DNA of 35,970 bases from the NCBI GenBank assembly GCA_018399955.1, contig JAGYNO010000010.1, forward strand, positions 1 to 35,970, given 5' to 3'. Below, in pieces: positions 1 through 9,261 of this stretch (positions are counted from its first letter, which is position 1; every line of letters starts with the position of its first letter). A program made the translations under genes and the position numbers. Below the pieces are notes generated by a model. That model worked only from the letters and a program-made list of their open reading frames with translations, was not told the origin of the DNA and searched no databases. The stretch comes from Halanaerobium sp. (lineage in GTDB: Bacteria > Bacillota > Halanaerobiia > Halanaerobiales > Halanaerobiaceae).

Positions 1-1994
1 CCTACAGATACTACATCTCCAACTTCTTTAACATGACGGTCAGCTAATTTAGAAATATGAACAAGACCTTCTTTATTTGGAAGGATCTCTACAAATGCAC
101 CGAAGTTCATAATTCTTTTTACCTTACCCTGATAAATTTCGCCGACTTCTACCTCTTTGGTCAGACGTTCTATCATTTTTTTGGCTTCATGACCACCATC
201 TTGATCTTCAGTTAATATCTTAACAAGACCATCATCTTCTATATCAATCTTAGCTCCAGTTTCATCAATAATCTTATTGATCATTTTTCCACCAGGACCA
301 ATAACAAATCTAATTTTTTCAGGATCAATCTGCATTGTAATAATTGCAGGTGCATTTTCGGATAATTCTGGACGTGGTTCTGCAATTACATCCAGCATTT
401 TACCCATAATATGCATTCTTCCTTTTTTAGCCTTATCTAAAGCTTCTTTAAGCACATCGGAAGAAAGCCCCTTTAATTTCATATCCATCTGTAAAGCAGT
501 AATACCATCTTTTGTTCCTGCAACTTTAAAGTCCATATCTCCATGAAAATCTTCAAAGCCCTGGATATCAGATAAAACTACAATCTCATCATCTTTTTTC
601 ATTAAACCCATAGCAATACCAGCAACAGGTGCTTTAATAGGGACACCAGCAGCCATTAAAGATAATGTGCTTCCACAAATACTGGCCTGTGAAGAAGAAC
701 CATTAGATTCTAATACTTCAGAAACAATTCTAATTGTATAAGGAAAATCCTCTTCTGAAGGAATTACAGGCAGCAGTGCTTTTTCACCTAATGTACCATG
801 GCCAATTTCTCTTCTGCCGGGTGAGCGCATCGGACTGGTCTCTCCAACACAGAATGAAGGGAAATTATAATGATGCATATATCTTTTTGTTTCTTTTTCT
901 CCCAGACCAAATAATATCTGTTCATCACTAGAAGCTCCAAGAGTTAATACACTTAAGGCCTGAGTTTCACCTCTGGTAAAAACTCCAGAACCATGAGCTC
1001 TCGGTACAACATCAACTTCAGCCCAGATAGGCCTTACTTCATCATATTCACGACCATCAGGACGAACTCTATCATCAATTATCAAGCTTTTAACTGACTT
1101 TTTAATCATCTTTTCAAATGCCAGATTTAGCTGTTTATCTATTTCTTCATCCTCATCAGGATTGATATTTGTTTTGAGTTCTTCTTTTAATTCATTCAGC
1201 CTATTATTTCTAGCTTTTTTCTCCTGGATTTGAATTGCTTCTTTTACTTTATCACCAAGTATTTCATCAACTTGAGACTGTATTTCAGCCTCTACAGTTG
1301 GTGATTCAAAAGGCATTTTTTCTTTGCCTGCTTCTTCTCGCATCTTTTGCTGCAGCTTGATAATCTTTTTTATTTCTTCATGAGCTGCATTCATAGCTTC
1401 AAGAATTATTTCTTCATCAACTTCATCTGCACTAGCTTCAACCATCATAATAGCATCTCTGCTTCCTGCAACTACCAAATCAAGAGCACTGTTTTCTCTT
1501 TCTTCAGCATCAGGATTAATTATTATCTTTCCATCAACCAGACCAACTTTTACGCCTCCAATAGGACCAGCAAAAGGTATATCTGATAAAGTTAATGCAG
1601 CAGAAGCACCATTTAGTGCTAATACTTCTGGATCATGATCATCATCAACTGATAAAATAGTTGCAACTACCTGGACATCCATTCTATATCCATCTGGAAA
1701 TAAAGGTCTGATAGAGCGGTCTATTACCCTAGCAGCTAAGGTAGCTTCATCTCTAGGCCTGCCTTCTCTTCTTAATACACCACCTGGAATCTGTCCAATA
1801 GCATAAACTCTTTCTTCATAATTAACCATTAGAGGGAAATAATTCATCCCTGGTCTTGGATCATCCATGGTTGCTGTAACTAGCACCTGTGAGTCTCCAC
1901 AGCGAACTAATACAGAACCATTAGCCTGTTTGGCCAATTTACCGGTCTGAAAATTAAACTCATCACCGGCATAATCAATTGTCCATTCTTTCAT
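1..1994 (-). CDS. pnp: Polyribonucleotide nucleotidyltransferase (PNPase), 3' end cut by window edge
   Basis: Phosphorolytic 3'-5' exoribonuclease of cytoplasmic RNA turnover. About 664 codons are open from an ATG at 1992-1994, preceded by AGGAGG, to the window edge with no stop. The usual length is about 700, so only the end of the C-terminal S1 domain is missing. Seen in order: a first RNase PH-like domain (PGGVLRREGRPRD), a helical linker around residues 230-310, a second RNase PH domain with the RNA- and phosphate-binding stretch FxxGExSPMRSPGRREIGHG and the catalytic-type motif DIQGxEDxxGDMDFKVAGT, a KH domain (IRFVIGPGGKMI near residue 560), then the S1 start (GEIYQGKVKRIMNFGAFVEI). It follows rpsO as in most bacteria, with a hairpin between them. 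Confidence 0.97.
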   Translation of the reverse strand, partial: MKEWTIDYAGDEFNFQTGKLAKQANGSVLVRCGDSQVLVTATMDDPRPGMNYFPLMVNYEERVYAIGQIPGGVLRREGRPRDEATLAARVIDRSIRPLFPDGYRMDVQVVATILSVDDDHDPEVLALNGASAALTLSDIPFAGPIGGVKVGLVDGKIIINPDAEERENSALDLVVAGSRDAIMMVEASADEVDEEIILEAMNAAHEEIKKIIKLQQKMREEAGKEKMPFESPTVEAEIQSQVDEILGDKVKEAIQIQEKKARNNRLNELKEELKTNINPDEDEEIDKQLNLAFEKMIKKSVKSLIIDDRVRPDGREYDEVRPIWAEVDVVPRAHGSGVFTRGETQALSVLTLGASSDEQILFGLGEKETKRYMHHYNFPSFCVGETSPMRSPGRREIGHGTLGEKALLPVIPSEEDFPYTIRIVSEVLESNGSSSQASICGSTLSLMAAGVPIKAPVAGIAMGLMKKDDEIVVLSDIQGFEDFHGDMDFKVAGTKDGITALQMDMKLKGLSSDVLKEALDKAKKGRMHIMGKMLDVIAEPRPELSENAPAIITMQIDPEKIRFVIGPGGKMINKIIDETGAKIDIEDDGLVKILTEDQDGGHEAKKMIERLTKEVEVGEIYQGKVKRIMNFGAFVEILPNKEGLVHISKLADRHVKEVGDVVSV

Positions 1995-2069
1995 ATTTTT
2001 GCCTCCTCATAGATCTTAACTTAACTAAAATGTTTTTTGTCTAACTTTAAAATGTAGGTATATTTAGAT

Positions 2070-2094
2070 AAAGAGCGGGTAAGCCCCGCTCTTT
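2070..2094 (-). terminator. Hairpin between rpsO and pnp
   Basis: Arms 2070-2079 and 2085-2094 form a perfect 10-bp stem (AAAGAGCGGG on the minus strand) with a 5-nt loop, just after the rpsO stop. The downstream tract is TTTATCTAAATA, a weak U-run, so it could be a leaky terminator or an RNA-processing hairpin that lets some transcripts continue into pnp. Confidence 0.75.
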
Positions 2095-2105
2095 AGTGTG
2101 CATTA

Positions 2106-2372
2106 TTAGCCGCGAAGTCCTAATTTAGATATTAAATCACGGTAACGCAGAACATCATTATTTTTTAGATATCTCAGTAATTTTCTTCTCTGTCCAACCA
2201 TTTTTAATAATCCTCTTCTTGAATGATGATCATTTTTATGGTCTTTAAGATGTTCTGTTAATTGAGCAATACGACTAGTTAATAAAGCAACTTGAACTTC
2301 TGGAGAACCAGTATCTCCTTCTTCTAACTGATATTCTTTGATAACTTCTTCTTTTTTTTCTTTACTTAACAT
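2106..2372 (-). CDS. rpsO: 30S ribosomal protein S15
   Basis: Primary 16S rRNA-binding protein of the small-subunit platform. The 88 residues match the family's usual length. Seen: the conserved N-terminal helix ([20 protein letters not shown]), the rRNA-contact motif [22 protein letters not shown], and the C-terminal LISKLGLRG. The open frame continues 35 codons upstream, but the ATG at 2370-2372 is chosen because it directly follows AGGAGGTGA and gives the family N-terminus [10 protein letters not shown]. It lies between ribF and pnp. Its roughly 100-nt leader folds and may mediate S15 autoregulation (separate entry). Confidence 0.97.
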   Translation of the reverse strand: MLSKEKKEEVIKEYQLEEGDTGSPEVQVALLTSRIAQLTEHLKDHKNDHHSRRGLLKMVGQRRKLLRYLKNNDVLRYRDLISKLGLRG

Positions 2373-2401
2373 TAAAAATTCACCTCCTGAATTCTTTATC
2401 C

Positions 2402-2448
2402 ACCATAAGCCAAGAAAACGTTGGAGAATCGCAAACCTAGCAGATGGT
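2402..2448 (-). promoter_or_regulatory. Structured rpsO leader, candidate S15 autoregulatory RNA
   Basis: On the minus strand, ACCAU (2448-2444) pairs with AUGGU (2406-2402). After a symmetrical 2x2 internal loop, GCUAGG (2441-2436) pairs with CUUGGC (2414-2409), using two G-U pairs, and closes a 21-nt apical region. The element ends about 12-20 nt before the rpsO Shine-Dalgarno. Position and shape suit a ribosomal-protein leader. The function is inferred, and several unrelated S15-binding leader folds are known in bacteria. Confidence 0.4.
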
Positions 2449-2470
2449 AATTTAAACTTTCCTTTTAATT

Positions 2471-3394
2471 TTAACATAAAATTTTTCGTGTGTAAAGCAC
2501 ATCTTTACGCATCTGTTCTTTTAATTCTTCTGGCCCAGCAAAGTTTATTTCAGGGCGAAGAAATTCAACCAAATCAACACAGATTCTCTTGTCATAAAGA
2601 TTTTTATCAAAATCAATAATAAAAATTTCAAAAGAAAATTTCTGGTCATCAAAGGTTGGGTTCCGACCCAAACTTGCTGCTCCATAATAGATATCATTAT
2701 TAAAATATACTTTAACTGCATAAACACCATATGGTGGTATAGCATAATTGCTTTCAAGATTAAGATTAGCAGTTGGATAACCCAGTTTCCTACCGACTTT
2801 TTTTCCATGTACTACTTTGCCACATATTTGATATGGCCTACCTAAAAGTTGTTCTGCTTTTTTTATTCTGCCATTCTTTAATAATCTGCGGATTCTAGTA
2901 CTGGAAATTCGATCATCATTATCATGTAGTTGAGAAATGATATTTGTTTTAAAATCGTAGATTTCTGCCATATCATTTAATAACTCAACATTTCCTTCAT
3001 TGTTTTTTGCAAAGCGAAAATCACTACCAACAACCACAGTATTAATTTTTAATTTATCCACCAATATGTCTTTAACAAATTCTACTGCAGTTAGATCGGC
3101 AAATTCTCTATTGAATTGCTGTTCAAAATAATAGTCAATACCCATTTTTTCTAAAATTGAAATTTTTTGTTTTCGAGATACTATAGAAGGTGGAGGGTTA
3201 TGACCGGGTATTATTTTAAGTGGATGTGGTTCAAATGATAAAACACCTGAAGGTATATTTGCTTGAGCAGCTAATTTTTTGCATTCATCTATAATTAATT
3301 GATGACCTTTATGTAGTCCATCAAACGCTCCAATCGCCAAACAAGTATTATTATTTTTATATTTATGATAATTTTCACTTGTAATTAATTCCAT
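2471..3394 (-). CDS. ribF: Bifunctional riboflavin kinase / FAD synthetase
   Basis: Converts riboflavin to FMN and then FAD in the cytoplasm. The 307 residues are typical. The N-terminal adenylyltransferase domain (about 1-180) carries the nucleotidyltransferase signature [11 protein letters not shown] (residues 22-32), [15 protein letters not shown] and SSTRIRRLL. The C-terminal kinase domain (about 180-305) carries [11 protein letters not shown], the PPYGVYAV turn and [11 protein letters not shown]. The start ATG has GGAGG seven bases upstream. It sits between truB and rpsO, the standard Firmicute arrangement, with 17 nt to truB. The stop lies inside the longer open frame that extends upstream of rpsO, so the rpsO leader begins at the ribF stop. 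Confidence 0.96.
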   Translation of the reverse strand: MELITSENYHKYKNNNTCLAIGAFDGLHKGHQLIIDECKKLAAQANIPSGVLSFEPHPLKIIPGHNPPPSIVSRKQKISILEKMGIDYYFEQQFNREFADLTAVEFVKDILVDKLKINTVVVGSDFRFAKNNEGNVELLNDMAEIYDFKTNIISQLHDNDDRISSTRIRRLLKNGRIKKAEQLLGRPYQICGKVVHGKKVGRKLGYPTANLNLESNYAIPPYGVYAVKVYFNNDIYYGAASLGRNPTFDDQKFSFEIFIIDFDKNLYDKRICVDLVEFLRPEINFAGPEELKEQMRKDVLYTRKILC

Positions 3395-3411
3395 TTTATT
3401 TCCTCCAGTAC

Positions 3412-4305
3412 TTAAATAAAAACTTTAACCGCCTGATATACTAAATAGTCATCCTTAATGAGGTATTTATTTATTGATAAAAATCTATTGTCTTCAGAAA
3501 AACATAAAAAATAATCTCCAATTTCAAGATGCAGCTTTTCTTCTATAAAGTCTTTATCAAGTAAATAGTTTCCGTTTTCTGCTCTAAATAATGATGAGTC
3601 TTTTACAGTATATTTGGGAAGATCTAAAGGTTGATGAGCTTCCAGCAAAATCTTTGTCCCAAATTTCTCTATATCTTCTACAGTAACTGCATCTTCAATC
3701 TTAAAAGGGCCTGATTGAGTACGCAGTAAAAAGCTCAAAACAGCAGCTGAGCCAAGTTCTTGACCAATATCTCTAACTAGTGATCTAATATAACTACCTC
3801 TAGAAACCTTTACCTTAAATCTTATAATAGGCAGCTCAATTTTAATGATCTTAAGAGAAAAAATATTAATTTCACGCGCTTCTCTTTCAACTACAATTCC
3901 TTTTCTGGCAAGCTTATATAATCTCTGTCCCTGATAATGAACAGCAGAATACATGGGAGGAACCTGCTTTTGTTTTCCGGTAAAACTAATCAATACATCT
4001 CTAATTTCTTGATCTTCTAATTTATTCCAGTTAAGATCTTCTTTTATAACTTCTCCCTCAAGATCAAAAGTATCTGTCTGCATACCCAATTTCATTTCGC
4101 AAATATATGTTTTGATGCTGTCATCTAAAAATGGGATAGTTTTTGTTGCTTTGCCAAAACATACTCCCATAACACCTGCTGCAGCCGGATCAAGAGTACC
4201 AGTATGGCCTGCTTTTCTCTCATCAAGCATCCACCTCAGATGTTTAATCAGTGCAAAAGAAGAGATACCAGGTGGTTTAATTATATTTGCAGTTCCATTA
4301 AACAT
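3412..4305 (-). CDS. truB: tRNA pseudouridine-55 synthase
   Basis: Isomerises U55 in the T-loop of tRNAs. The catalytic Asp is in AGHTGTLDPAAAGV (residue 39 from the chosen start), followed by the tRNA-contact stretches PPMYSAVHYQGQRLYKLARKG and KVSRGSYIRSLVRDIGQELG. The 297 residues are usual for the family; the C-terminal 60 or so residues would be the PUA-like extension. An open frame begins at 4329, but the ATG at 4303-4305 gives the family-like MFNGTANIIKPPG. It overlaps the nrnA stop by 8 nt, which suggests translational coupling. GGAGG lies 12 nt upstream inside nrnA, a slightly long spacing. Confidence 0.94.
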   Translation of the reverse strand: MFNGTANIIKPPGISSFALIKHLRWMLDERKAGHTGTLDPAAAGVMGVCFGKATKTIPFLDDSIKTYICEMKLGMQTDTFDLEGEVIKEDLNWNKLEDQEIRDVLISFTGKQKQVPPMYSAVHYQGQRLYKLARKGIVVEREAREINIFSLKIIKIELPIIRFKVKVSRGSYIRSLVRDIGQELGSAAVLSFLLRTQSGPFKIEDAVTVEDIEKFGTKILLEAHQPLDLPKYTVKDSSLFRAENGNYLLDKDFIEEKLHLEIGDYFLCFSEDNRFLSINKYLIKDDYLVYQAVKVFI

Positions 4306-5275
4306 ATTTTTCAGCAGCCTCCACAACATCTGAAATTACTTTTTTAAGTTTTTCTTCCACTGTAGCACCAGCAGCTCGGGGATGTCCGCCCCCATCAAAT
4401 TCAGCGGCAAGTTTATTAACCTCTGCATAGAAATTGGAACGCAGGCTTACTTTTATAACTTTTTCTTCCTGCTGAGTGAATAAGATACCAATCTCAACAT
4501 TTTCTATATCTCTGGCCAGATTAACAAGACCTTCAGTATAATCTGTTGAAGCTTGATGCATCATCTCCCTATTAACATAAAGCCAGGCAATTTTACCATT
4601 TTTACTTAGCTCTAGAGTAGATAATGCGAGGCCCTGCAGAACGAGTGCATTATAACTTAGCTTGCCAAATATTTCTTTATTAATTTTATATAAATTTACC
4701 CCTTTTCCTATCAAATCAGCAAGTACCCTTAATACATCTGCACTTGTGTTTTCATAACGAAGAGATCCGGTATCAGTTATTATAGCAGTCGCCAGACAAT
4801 TAGATATTTCTAATGGTATTTCATTTTGAAGCAGTTCTTTTACTATATAATAAATAATTTCGCCAACTGCAGCCTTTGAAAAATCAACAAGATTTATTTG
4901 GCCAAAAAGCGTATTATCTTGATGATGGTCAATATTAATTATATATTTAGCAGATTCAATTATTTCTTCATCTAAATCTATTCTTTCCCTAGTGCCAGAA
5001 TCAAGAGCAAGCAAAATATATTCCTGTCCTTCAATTTCTTCTCTTAGATTATCTGGATTAGTAAAGAACTCTTCTTCATTAATATTTAAATAAGAAAAAG
5101 GAGCCAGAGTATCTCGATTGAGATAAGCCCTGGCTTTTTTATTTATTTTGAGCAGACTCCTAGTTAAAGCAGCAGCAGAACCAATACTATCTCCATCAGC
5201 TCCAACATGACCCACAACTAGAAAATTATTTTCTTTTTTTAGAATATTTATTATTTCTTTAATTTTTTTCTGCAT
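4298..5275 (-). CDS. nrnA: DHH/DHHA1 phosphoesterase: bifunctional oligoribonuclease / pAp phosphatase
   Basis: Degrades nano-RNAs of 2-5 nt left by other RNases and dephosphorylates pAp; metal-dependent and cytoplasmic. Seen: GHVGADGDSIGS with the DxD metal site at residues 27-29, an LDSG motif at about 90-93, the name-giving DHH at 115-117, TGSLRYENTS near 170, and the C-terminal DHHA1 motif GGGHPRAAG near 295-303. At 325 residues it has the NrnA length and lacks the extra domains of RecJ. It overlaps rbfA by 17 nt at the start and truB by 8 nt at the end, so the three are probably translationally coupled. Location in the infB-rbfA-truB cluster is common in clostridia. Confidence 0.92.
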   Translation of the reverse strand: MQKKIKEIINILKKENNFLVVGHVGADGDSIGSAAALTRSLLKINKKARAYLNRDTLAPFSYLNINEEEFFTNPDNLREEIEGQEYILLALDSGTRERIDLDEEIIESAKYIINIDHHQDNTLFGQINLVDFSKAAVGEIIYYIVKELLQNEIPLEISNCLATAIITDTGSLRYENTSADVLRVLADLIGKGVNLYKINKEIFGKLSYNALVLQGLALSTLELSKNGKIAWLYVNREMMHQASTDYTEGLVNLARDIENVEIGILFTQQEEKVIKVSLRSNFYAEVNKLAAEFDGGGHPRAAGATVEEKLKKVISDVVEAAEKYV

Positions 5276-5642
5276 CAGAGTCAGACTCCTTTATCTCACC
5301 ATTTTCTTTAAGATCATTAATTATTTCAGAAATATGAACTCCATGTTCAATAGAGTCATCATATCTAAACAGTAGTTCTGGAGTATGATGAATTTTTATT
5401 CTATCTCCAACTAGTTTTCTGATATAACCTCTTGCTTTTTTAAGACCCTGCATAGTTTCTTCTTTCTCTGTCTCAGTACCATATACACTGATAAATACTT
5501 TTGCATGTCTTAAATCCCCACTAACTTCAACATCGGTTACCGAAACAAATCCAATCCGAGGATCTTTCATTTCTCTTAATATAATATGACTTATTTCTTC
5601 TTTCAGTAGTTCTCCGACTCTAATTGCTCTTTTATTTTTCAT
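5259..5642 (-). CDS. rbfA: Ribosome-binding factor A
   Basis: KH-fold assembly factor for 30S maturation near 16S helix 1. Its 127 residues are slightly longer than the core domain because of a charged C-terminal tail. Seen: RVGELLKEEISHIILREMKDPRIGFVSVTDV, DLRHAKVFISV and the typical closing segment LLFRYDDSIEHGVHISEII. The start ATG follows GAGGTG. It lies 12 nt after infB, and its last codons carry the Shine-Dalgarno of nrnA. Confidence 0.95.
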   Translation of the reverse strand: MKNKRAIRVGELLKEEISHIILREMKDPRIGFVSVTDVEVSGDLRHAKVFISVYGTETEKEETMQGLKKARGYIRKLVGDRIKIHHTPELLFRYDDSIEHGVHISEIINDLKENGEIKESDSDAEKN

Positions 5643-5654
5643 TATTTCTCACCT

Positions 5655-7682
5655 CTATAAGGATCTTTTTATCTCCTTATAAGTATAGAATTCTATTACA
5701 TCACTTTCTTTAATATCATTGTAATTTTCAATTCCAATTCCACACTCATAGCCAGACTGAACCTCTCTCACATCATTTTCAAATCTTTTTAGAGAAGAAA
5801 TTGTACCTTCATGGATCACAACTCCATCTCTGATTAATCTTGCATCATAATTTCTATTAACATGGCCATCAGTTACATATGCTCCTGCAATAATACCAAC
5901 ATCAGGTACTTTAAATGTTGCTCTTACTTCTGCACGGCCTGTAACAATTTCTTTTAATTCTGGGTCAAGAAGTCCTGCCATAGCATCTTTAATATCTTCA
6001 AGTGCTTTATAAATAATTCTGTAAGTTCTTATATCAACTTTTTCTTTATCAGCTGCTTTCATTGCATTATTATCTGGTCTTACATTAAAACCAATAATGA
6101 TTGCATTTGAAGCACTGGCAAGATTTACATCAGTTTCATTAACAGCCCCAACACCGGTGTGAATAACATTTACTGTTACTTCATCTGTACCAAGCCTTAA
6201 AAGAGCAGCTTTTAAAGCTTCAATTGAGCCCTGTACATCAGCCTTAAGAATAATATTTAATTCTTTGACTTCACCTTCCTGAATCTGCTTATATAAATCT
6301 TCTAGAGAAACTTTTGCATCCTGCTGAATCTCCCGTTTTCTTTTTTGGGACTGTCTTTCAGAAGCTGCACTTTTAGCTTTTTTCTCATCTTCGATTACTT
6401 CAACAAAATCTCCAGCTGCAGGTACATCATCAAAACCTAATACCTCAACTGCAGAAGATGGACCTGCTTTTTTAAGGGTATCACCATATTCATCAAACAT
6501 CGCTTTAACCCGACCACATGTTAGACCAGCTAAAATATAGTCACCTATTTTAAGTGTACCATTTTTAATCAATACAGTTGCCACAGGGCCTCTACCTTTA
6601 TCAAGTTCACCTTCAATGACTATTCCTTCAGCAAGACGGTTAGGATTAGCTTGTAATTCTTCCATCTCAGAAACAAGGATAATCATTTCTAATAATTCAT
6701 CTATATTTTGTTCCTGCAGAGCAGAAACTGGAACACAAATTGTATTGCCGCCCCAATCTTCAGGAACAAGACCATGTTCAGTTAATTCCTGTTTTACTCT
6801 TTCTGGCTGGGCGTTTACTTTATCAATTTTATTTATTGCTACAATAATTGGTATACCAGCTGCTTTAGCATGATTAATTGCTTCAACAGATTGAGGCATA
6901 ATCCCATCATCTGCAGCAACTACTAGAATTGCAATATCGGTAAGTTGTGCACCTCTTGCCCGCATAGCTGTAAAAGCTTCATGACCGGGTGTATCAATAA
7001 AAGTGATCTTTTTTTCATTAACTTCTGCCTGATAGGCACCGATATGCTGGGTAATTCCACCAGCTTCACTACCTGCAACTCTACTTTTTCTGATTACATC
7101 AAGCAGGGTTGTTTTACCGTGGTCAACATGACCCATGACTGTAACTATTGGGGGTCTTGTTCGAAGATCTTCTTCTTTATCTTCAATATGTGGCCCAATA
7201 CGCAGCGACTTTAATTCTTCTTCTTCAGACTTAAATTTAATATTTATGCCAAGTTCGTCAGCCAATAAGTCAAGGGTTTCTTCATCAAGTGACTGATTTA
7301 CATTTGCCATAACTCCTAAATTCATAAGTTCAACAATTATATCATTAGCAGCCTGATCAATTTCTTCTGCAAATTCTTTAACTGTAATTGGAGTTTCAAT
7401 TTCGATAAATTCAGATTCATCATCTTCAAAAGTACCCTGATCATCTAAATCTATATCTTCACTGCTTATTTCTTTTTTTTGAACAGAGCTCTCTTCTTTT
7501 TCTACAGCTGGATCTGAATCTTCTTCATCTGCATACATACCTTTTACAAGTTCTGCTGTGTCATCTGTAATAGTACTCATGTGGCTGGATACTTCAATAT
7601 CCAGATCATGTAATATATCTAATAATTCTTTACTGTCAATATCCAGCTCTTTAGCCAGATTATAAACTCTAATTTTTCCCAT
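5655..7682 (-). CDS. infB: Translation initiation factor IF-2
   Basis: GTPase that places initiator tRNA on the 30S subunit and promotes subunit joining. At 675 residues it is a short IF-2. Seen: an IF2_N helical domain at residues 1-50, an acidic linker at about 51-95, a second IF2_N-like domain at about 96-150, then the G domain with G1 GHVDHGKTT (184-192), G2 [11 protein letters not shown]3 [17 protein letters not shown]4 NKID and G5 VSALQ. Domains II, III and IV follow, including [19 protein letters not shown] and a C-terminal segment with [18 protein letters not shown]. The start ATG follows GGAGGTG. It is 30 nt after rnpM; the ylxQ gene often found between them is absent. Confidence 0.97.
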   Translation of the reverse strand: MGKIRVYNLAKELDIDSKELLDILHDLDIEVSSHMSTITDDTAELVKGMYADEEDSDPAVEKEESSVQKKEISSEDIDLDDQGTFEDDESEFIEIETPITVKEFAEEIDQAANDIIVELMNLGVMANVNQSLDEETLDLLADELGINIKFKSEEEELKSLRIGPHIEDKEEDLRTRPPIVTVMGHVDHGKTTLLDVIRKSRVAGSEAGGITQHIGAYQAEVNEKKITFIDTPGHEAFTAMRARGAQLTDIAILVVAADDGIMPQSVEAINHAKAAGIPIIVAINKIDKVNAQPERVKQELTEHGLVPEDWGGNTICVPVSALQEQNIDELLEMIILVSEMEELQANPNRLAEGIVIEGELDKGRGPVATVLIKNGTLKIGDYILAGLTCGRVKAMFDEYGDTLKKAGPSSAVEVLGFDDVPAAGDFVEVIEDEKKAKSAASERQSQKRKREIQQDAKVSLEDLYKQIQEGEVKELNIILKADVQGSIEALKAALLRLGTDEVTVNVIHTGVGAVNETDVNLASASNAIIIGFNVRPDNNAMKAADKEKVDIRTYRIIYKALEDIKDAMAGLLDPELKEIVTGRAEVRATFKVPDVGIIAGAYVTDGHVNRNYDARLIRDGVVIHEGTISSLKRFENDVREVQSGYECGIGIENYNDIKESDVIEFYTYKEIKRSL

Positions 7683-7712
7683 ACTTGCACCTCCAAAATA
7701 TTCTACTGTTAA

Positions 7713-7973
7713 TTAATCATGTTTTATCTCCTCCGAAATTTGTTCATAAATTTCATCTGAGATCTCAATCTTTAAGGCATTTTTGAGTGAATCTTTTTTA
7801 ACTGCTTTATCCAAACATTTTAGGTTTGGACACAAATAGGCACCTCTTCCTGGTATTTTACCTCCTGGATCCACTAAAATATCTCCTTTATTATTTACAA
7901 TTCTCAAAAGTTCTATCTTATCTCTCCTGGCACCACAACCTACACATTTACGAATAGGGCTTCTTTTCTGCAA
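7713..7973 (-). CDS. rnpM: YlxR/DUF448 RNA-binding protein (RNase P modulator RnpM)
   Basis: Small basic protein of the YlxR family, reported in Bacillus to bind and modulate RNase P RNA. Seen: RKCVGCGARRDKIELLRIV at the N-terminus and PGRGAYLCPNLKCLDKAVKK in the middle, with the family's conserved Cys residues. There are two candidate TTG starts. The one at 7971-7973, seven bases after AGGAGG, is preferred over 7977-7979, which nearly touches the Shine-Dalgarno; this gives 86 residues beginning MQKRSPIRKC. It lies between nusA and infB as in other Firmicutes. Confidence 0.9.
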   Translation of the reverse strand: MQKRSPIRKCVGCGARRDKIELLRIVNNKGDILVDPGGKIPGRGAYLCPNLKCLDKAVKKDSLKNALKIEISDEIYEQISEEIKHD

Positions 7974-8002
7974 TCTCAATCCTCCTCAAGATTTTTCTTA
8001 AT

Positions 8003-9238
8003 TTATTCTGTCTTTTCAATTCCAACTTCTAGATCTGCAGATTTTTCTTCTTCTGCAGTCTCAGATTGATCTAAATCTAAATTCTTTTCATTTTCTTCGG
8101 CAGCTTCTAAAGCTTCTTCCTGATCATCTGCCTCATCAAGCTCACTAAGTTTTTCTGTAAGTTCTGAAGCCTCCTGATCAATTTCTTCTAATTCTTCATC
8201 AGTATGAATACTTTCTGATTCTTTTTTAATATCTACTTTCCAGCCTGTTAGTTTTGCAGCAAGACGAGCATTTTGTCCTTCTTTCCCAATTGCTAATGAT
8301 AACTGAAAATCCGGTACAACTACTTGTGCAATTTTATCAGATTTATTTATATCCACACTTATTACCTCTGCAGGATTTAAAGCATTAGCCACAAACTCCT
8401 CAGGTGAATCATCCCATTTAACTATATCAATCTTTTCATTATTTAACTGTTCAACCACTGCCTGTACTCTCATTCCTTTTGGGCCAACACAAGCACCTAC
8501 CGGGTCTATCTGTTTATCTGTACTGGAAACTGCCATTTTAGATCGCTGACCGGCTTCACGCGCAACAGCATTAATTTCAACAAGACCCTGAAAAATCTCT
8601 GGTACTTCTATTTCAAATAATCTTTTTAAAAGTCCAGGATGAGTCCTGGAAACAAGAATTCTTGGTCCTTTACTGGTACTGCTTACCTCAACTACATATA
8701 ACTTTATGCGTTTACCAACTTCATATTTTTCTCCAGCAATCTGCTCAGATGGCGGCAGCAGTGCTTCGGTTTTCCCCATATCAATTAGAATATTATCATT
8801 ATGAAAACGCTGTATAGTACCAGTTATTAATTCATCTTCTTTTTCTTTAAATTGATCAAATATAACATCTCTTTCAGCTTCTCTTATTCTCTGCATAACT
8901 ACCTGTTTGGCAGTCTGAGCAGCAATTCTTCCGAAATTTGATGGTGTAACTTCAATTTCTACAATATCACCTACAGCAAATTTACTGTCTATTTGATCTG
9001 CCTCTTTTAAAGAAATCTCACTATTTTCATTTTCAACTTCTTTCACAACTTCTTTTTTTGAAAAAACCTTCACTTCTCCAGCATCTGTTGAAATCTCAAC
9101 TCTAACATTATCTTTTGAACCAAAATCTTTTTTATATGCAGAAACTAAAGCTGTTTTGATTGCGTCAATTAATACTTCCTTGGAAATACCTTTATCTTTT
9201 TCTATATCATCCAGGGCTTGAATGAATTCTACATTCAT
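8003..9238 (-). CDS. nusA: Transcription termination/antitermination factor NusA with acidic C-terminal tail
   Basis: RNA polymerase-associated factor acting in pausing, termination and antitermination. Seen: an N-terminal RNAP-binding domain (about 1-125), an S1 domain (GTIQRFHNDNILIDMGKTEALLP), KH1 (DPVGACVGPKGMRVQAVVEQL) and KH2 (LAIGKEGQNARLAAKLTGWKVDI). The Firmicute core normally ends soon after KH2. Here a further 72 residues or so (340-411) hold 32 Asp/Glu against four Lys and are predicted to be disordered. Start ATG with GGGGG seven bases upstream; 23 nt from rimP and 29 nt to rnpM, the classic rimP-nusA-ylxR-infB operon. Confidence 0.96.
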   Translation of the reverse strand: MNVEFIQALDDIEKDKGISKEVLIDAIKTALVSAYKKDFGSKDNVRVEISTDAGEVKVFSKKEVVKEVENENSEISLKEADQIDSKFAVGDIVEIEVTPSNFGRIAAQTAKQVVMQRIREAERDVIFDQFKEKEDELITGTIQRFHNDNILIDMGKTEALLPPSEQIAGEKYEVGKRIKLYVVEVSSTSKGPRILVSRTHPGLLKRLFEIEVPEIFQGLVEINAVAREAGQRSKMAVSSTDKQIDPVGACVGPKGMRVQAVVEQLNNEKIDIVKWDDSPEEFVANALNPAEVISVDINKSDKIAQVVVPDFQLSLAIGKEGQNARLAAKLTGWKVDIKKESESIHTDEELEEIDQEASELTEKLSELDEADDQEEALEAAEENEKNLDLDQSETAEEEKSADLEVGIEKTE

Positions 9239-9261
9239 GCTGATTCCCCCTTTATAATTAT

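Noticed and set aside
277-1586. Plus-strand open frames across the pnp region
   Set aside because: They are antisense to unmistakable PNPase domains and have no ribosome sites or recognisable motifs.
2545-2808. 87-codon minus-strand frame within ribF
   Set aside because: Out-of-frame shadow of the riboflavin kinase domain, with Leu/Ile/Met-rich composition and no family similarity.
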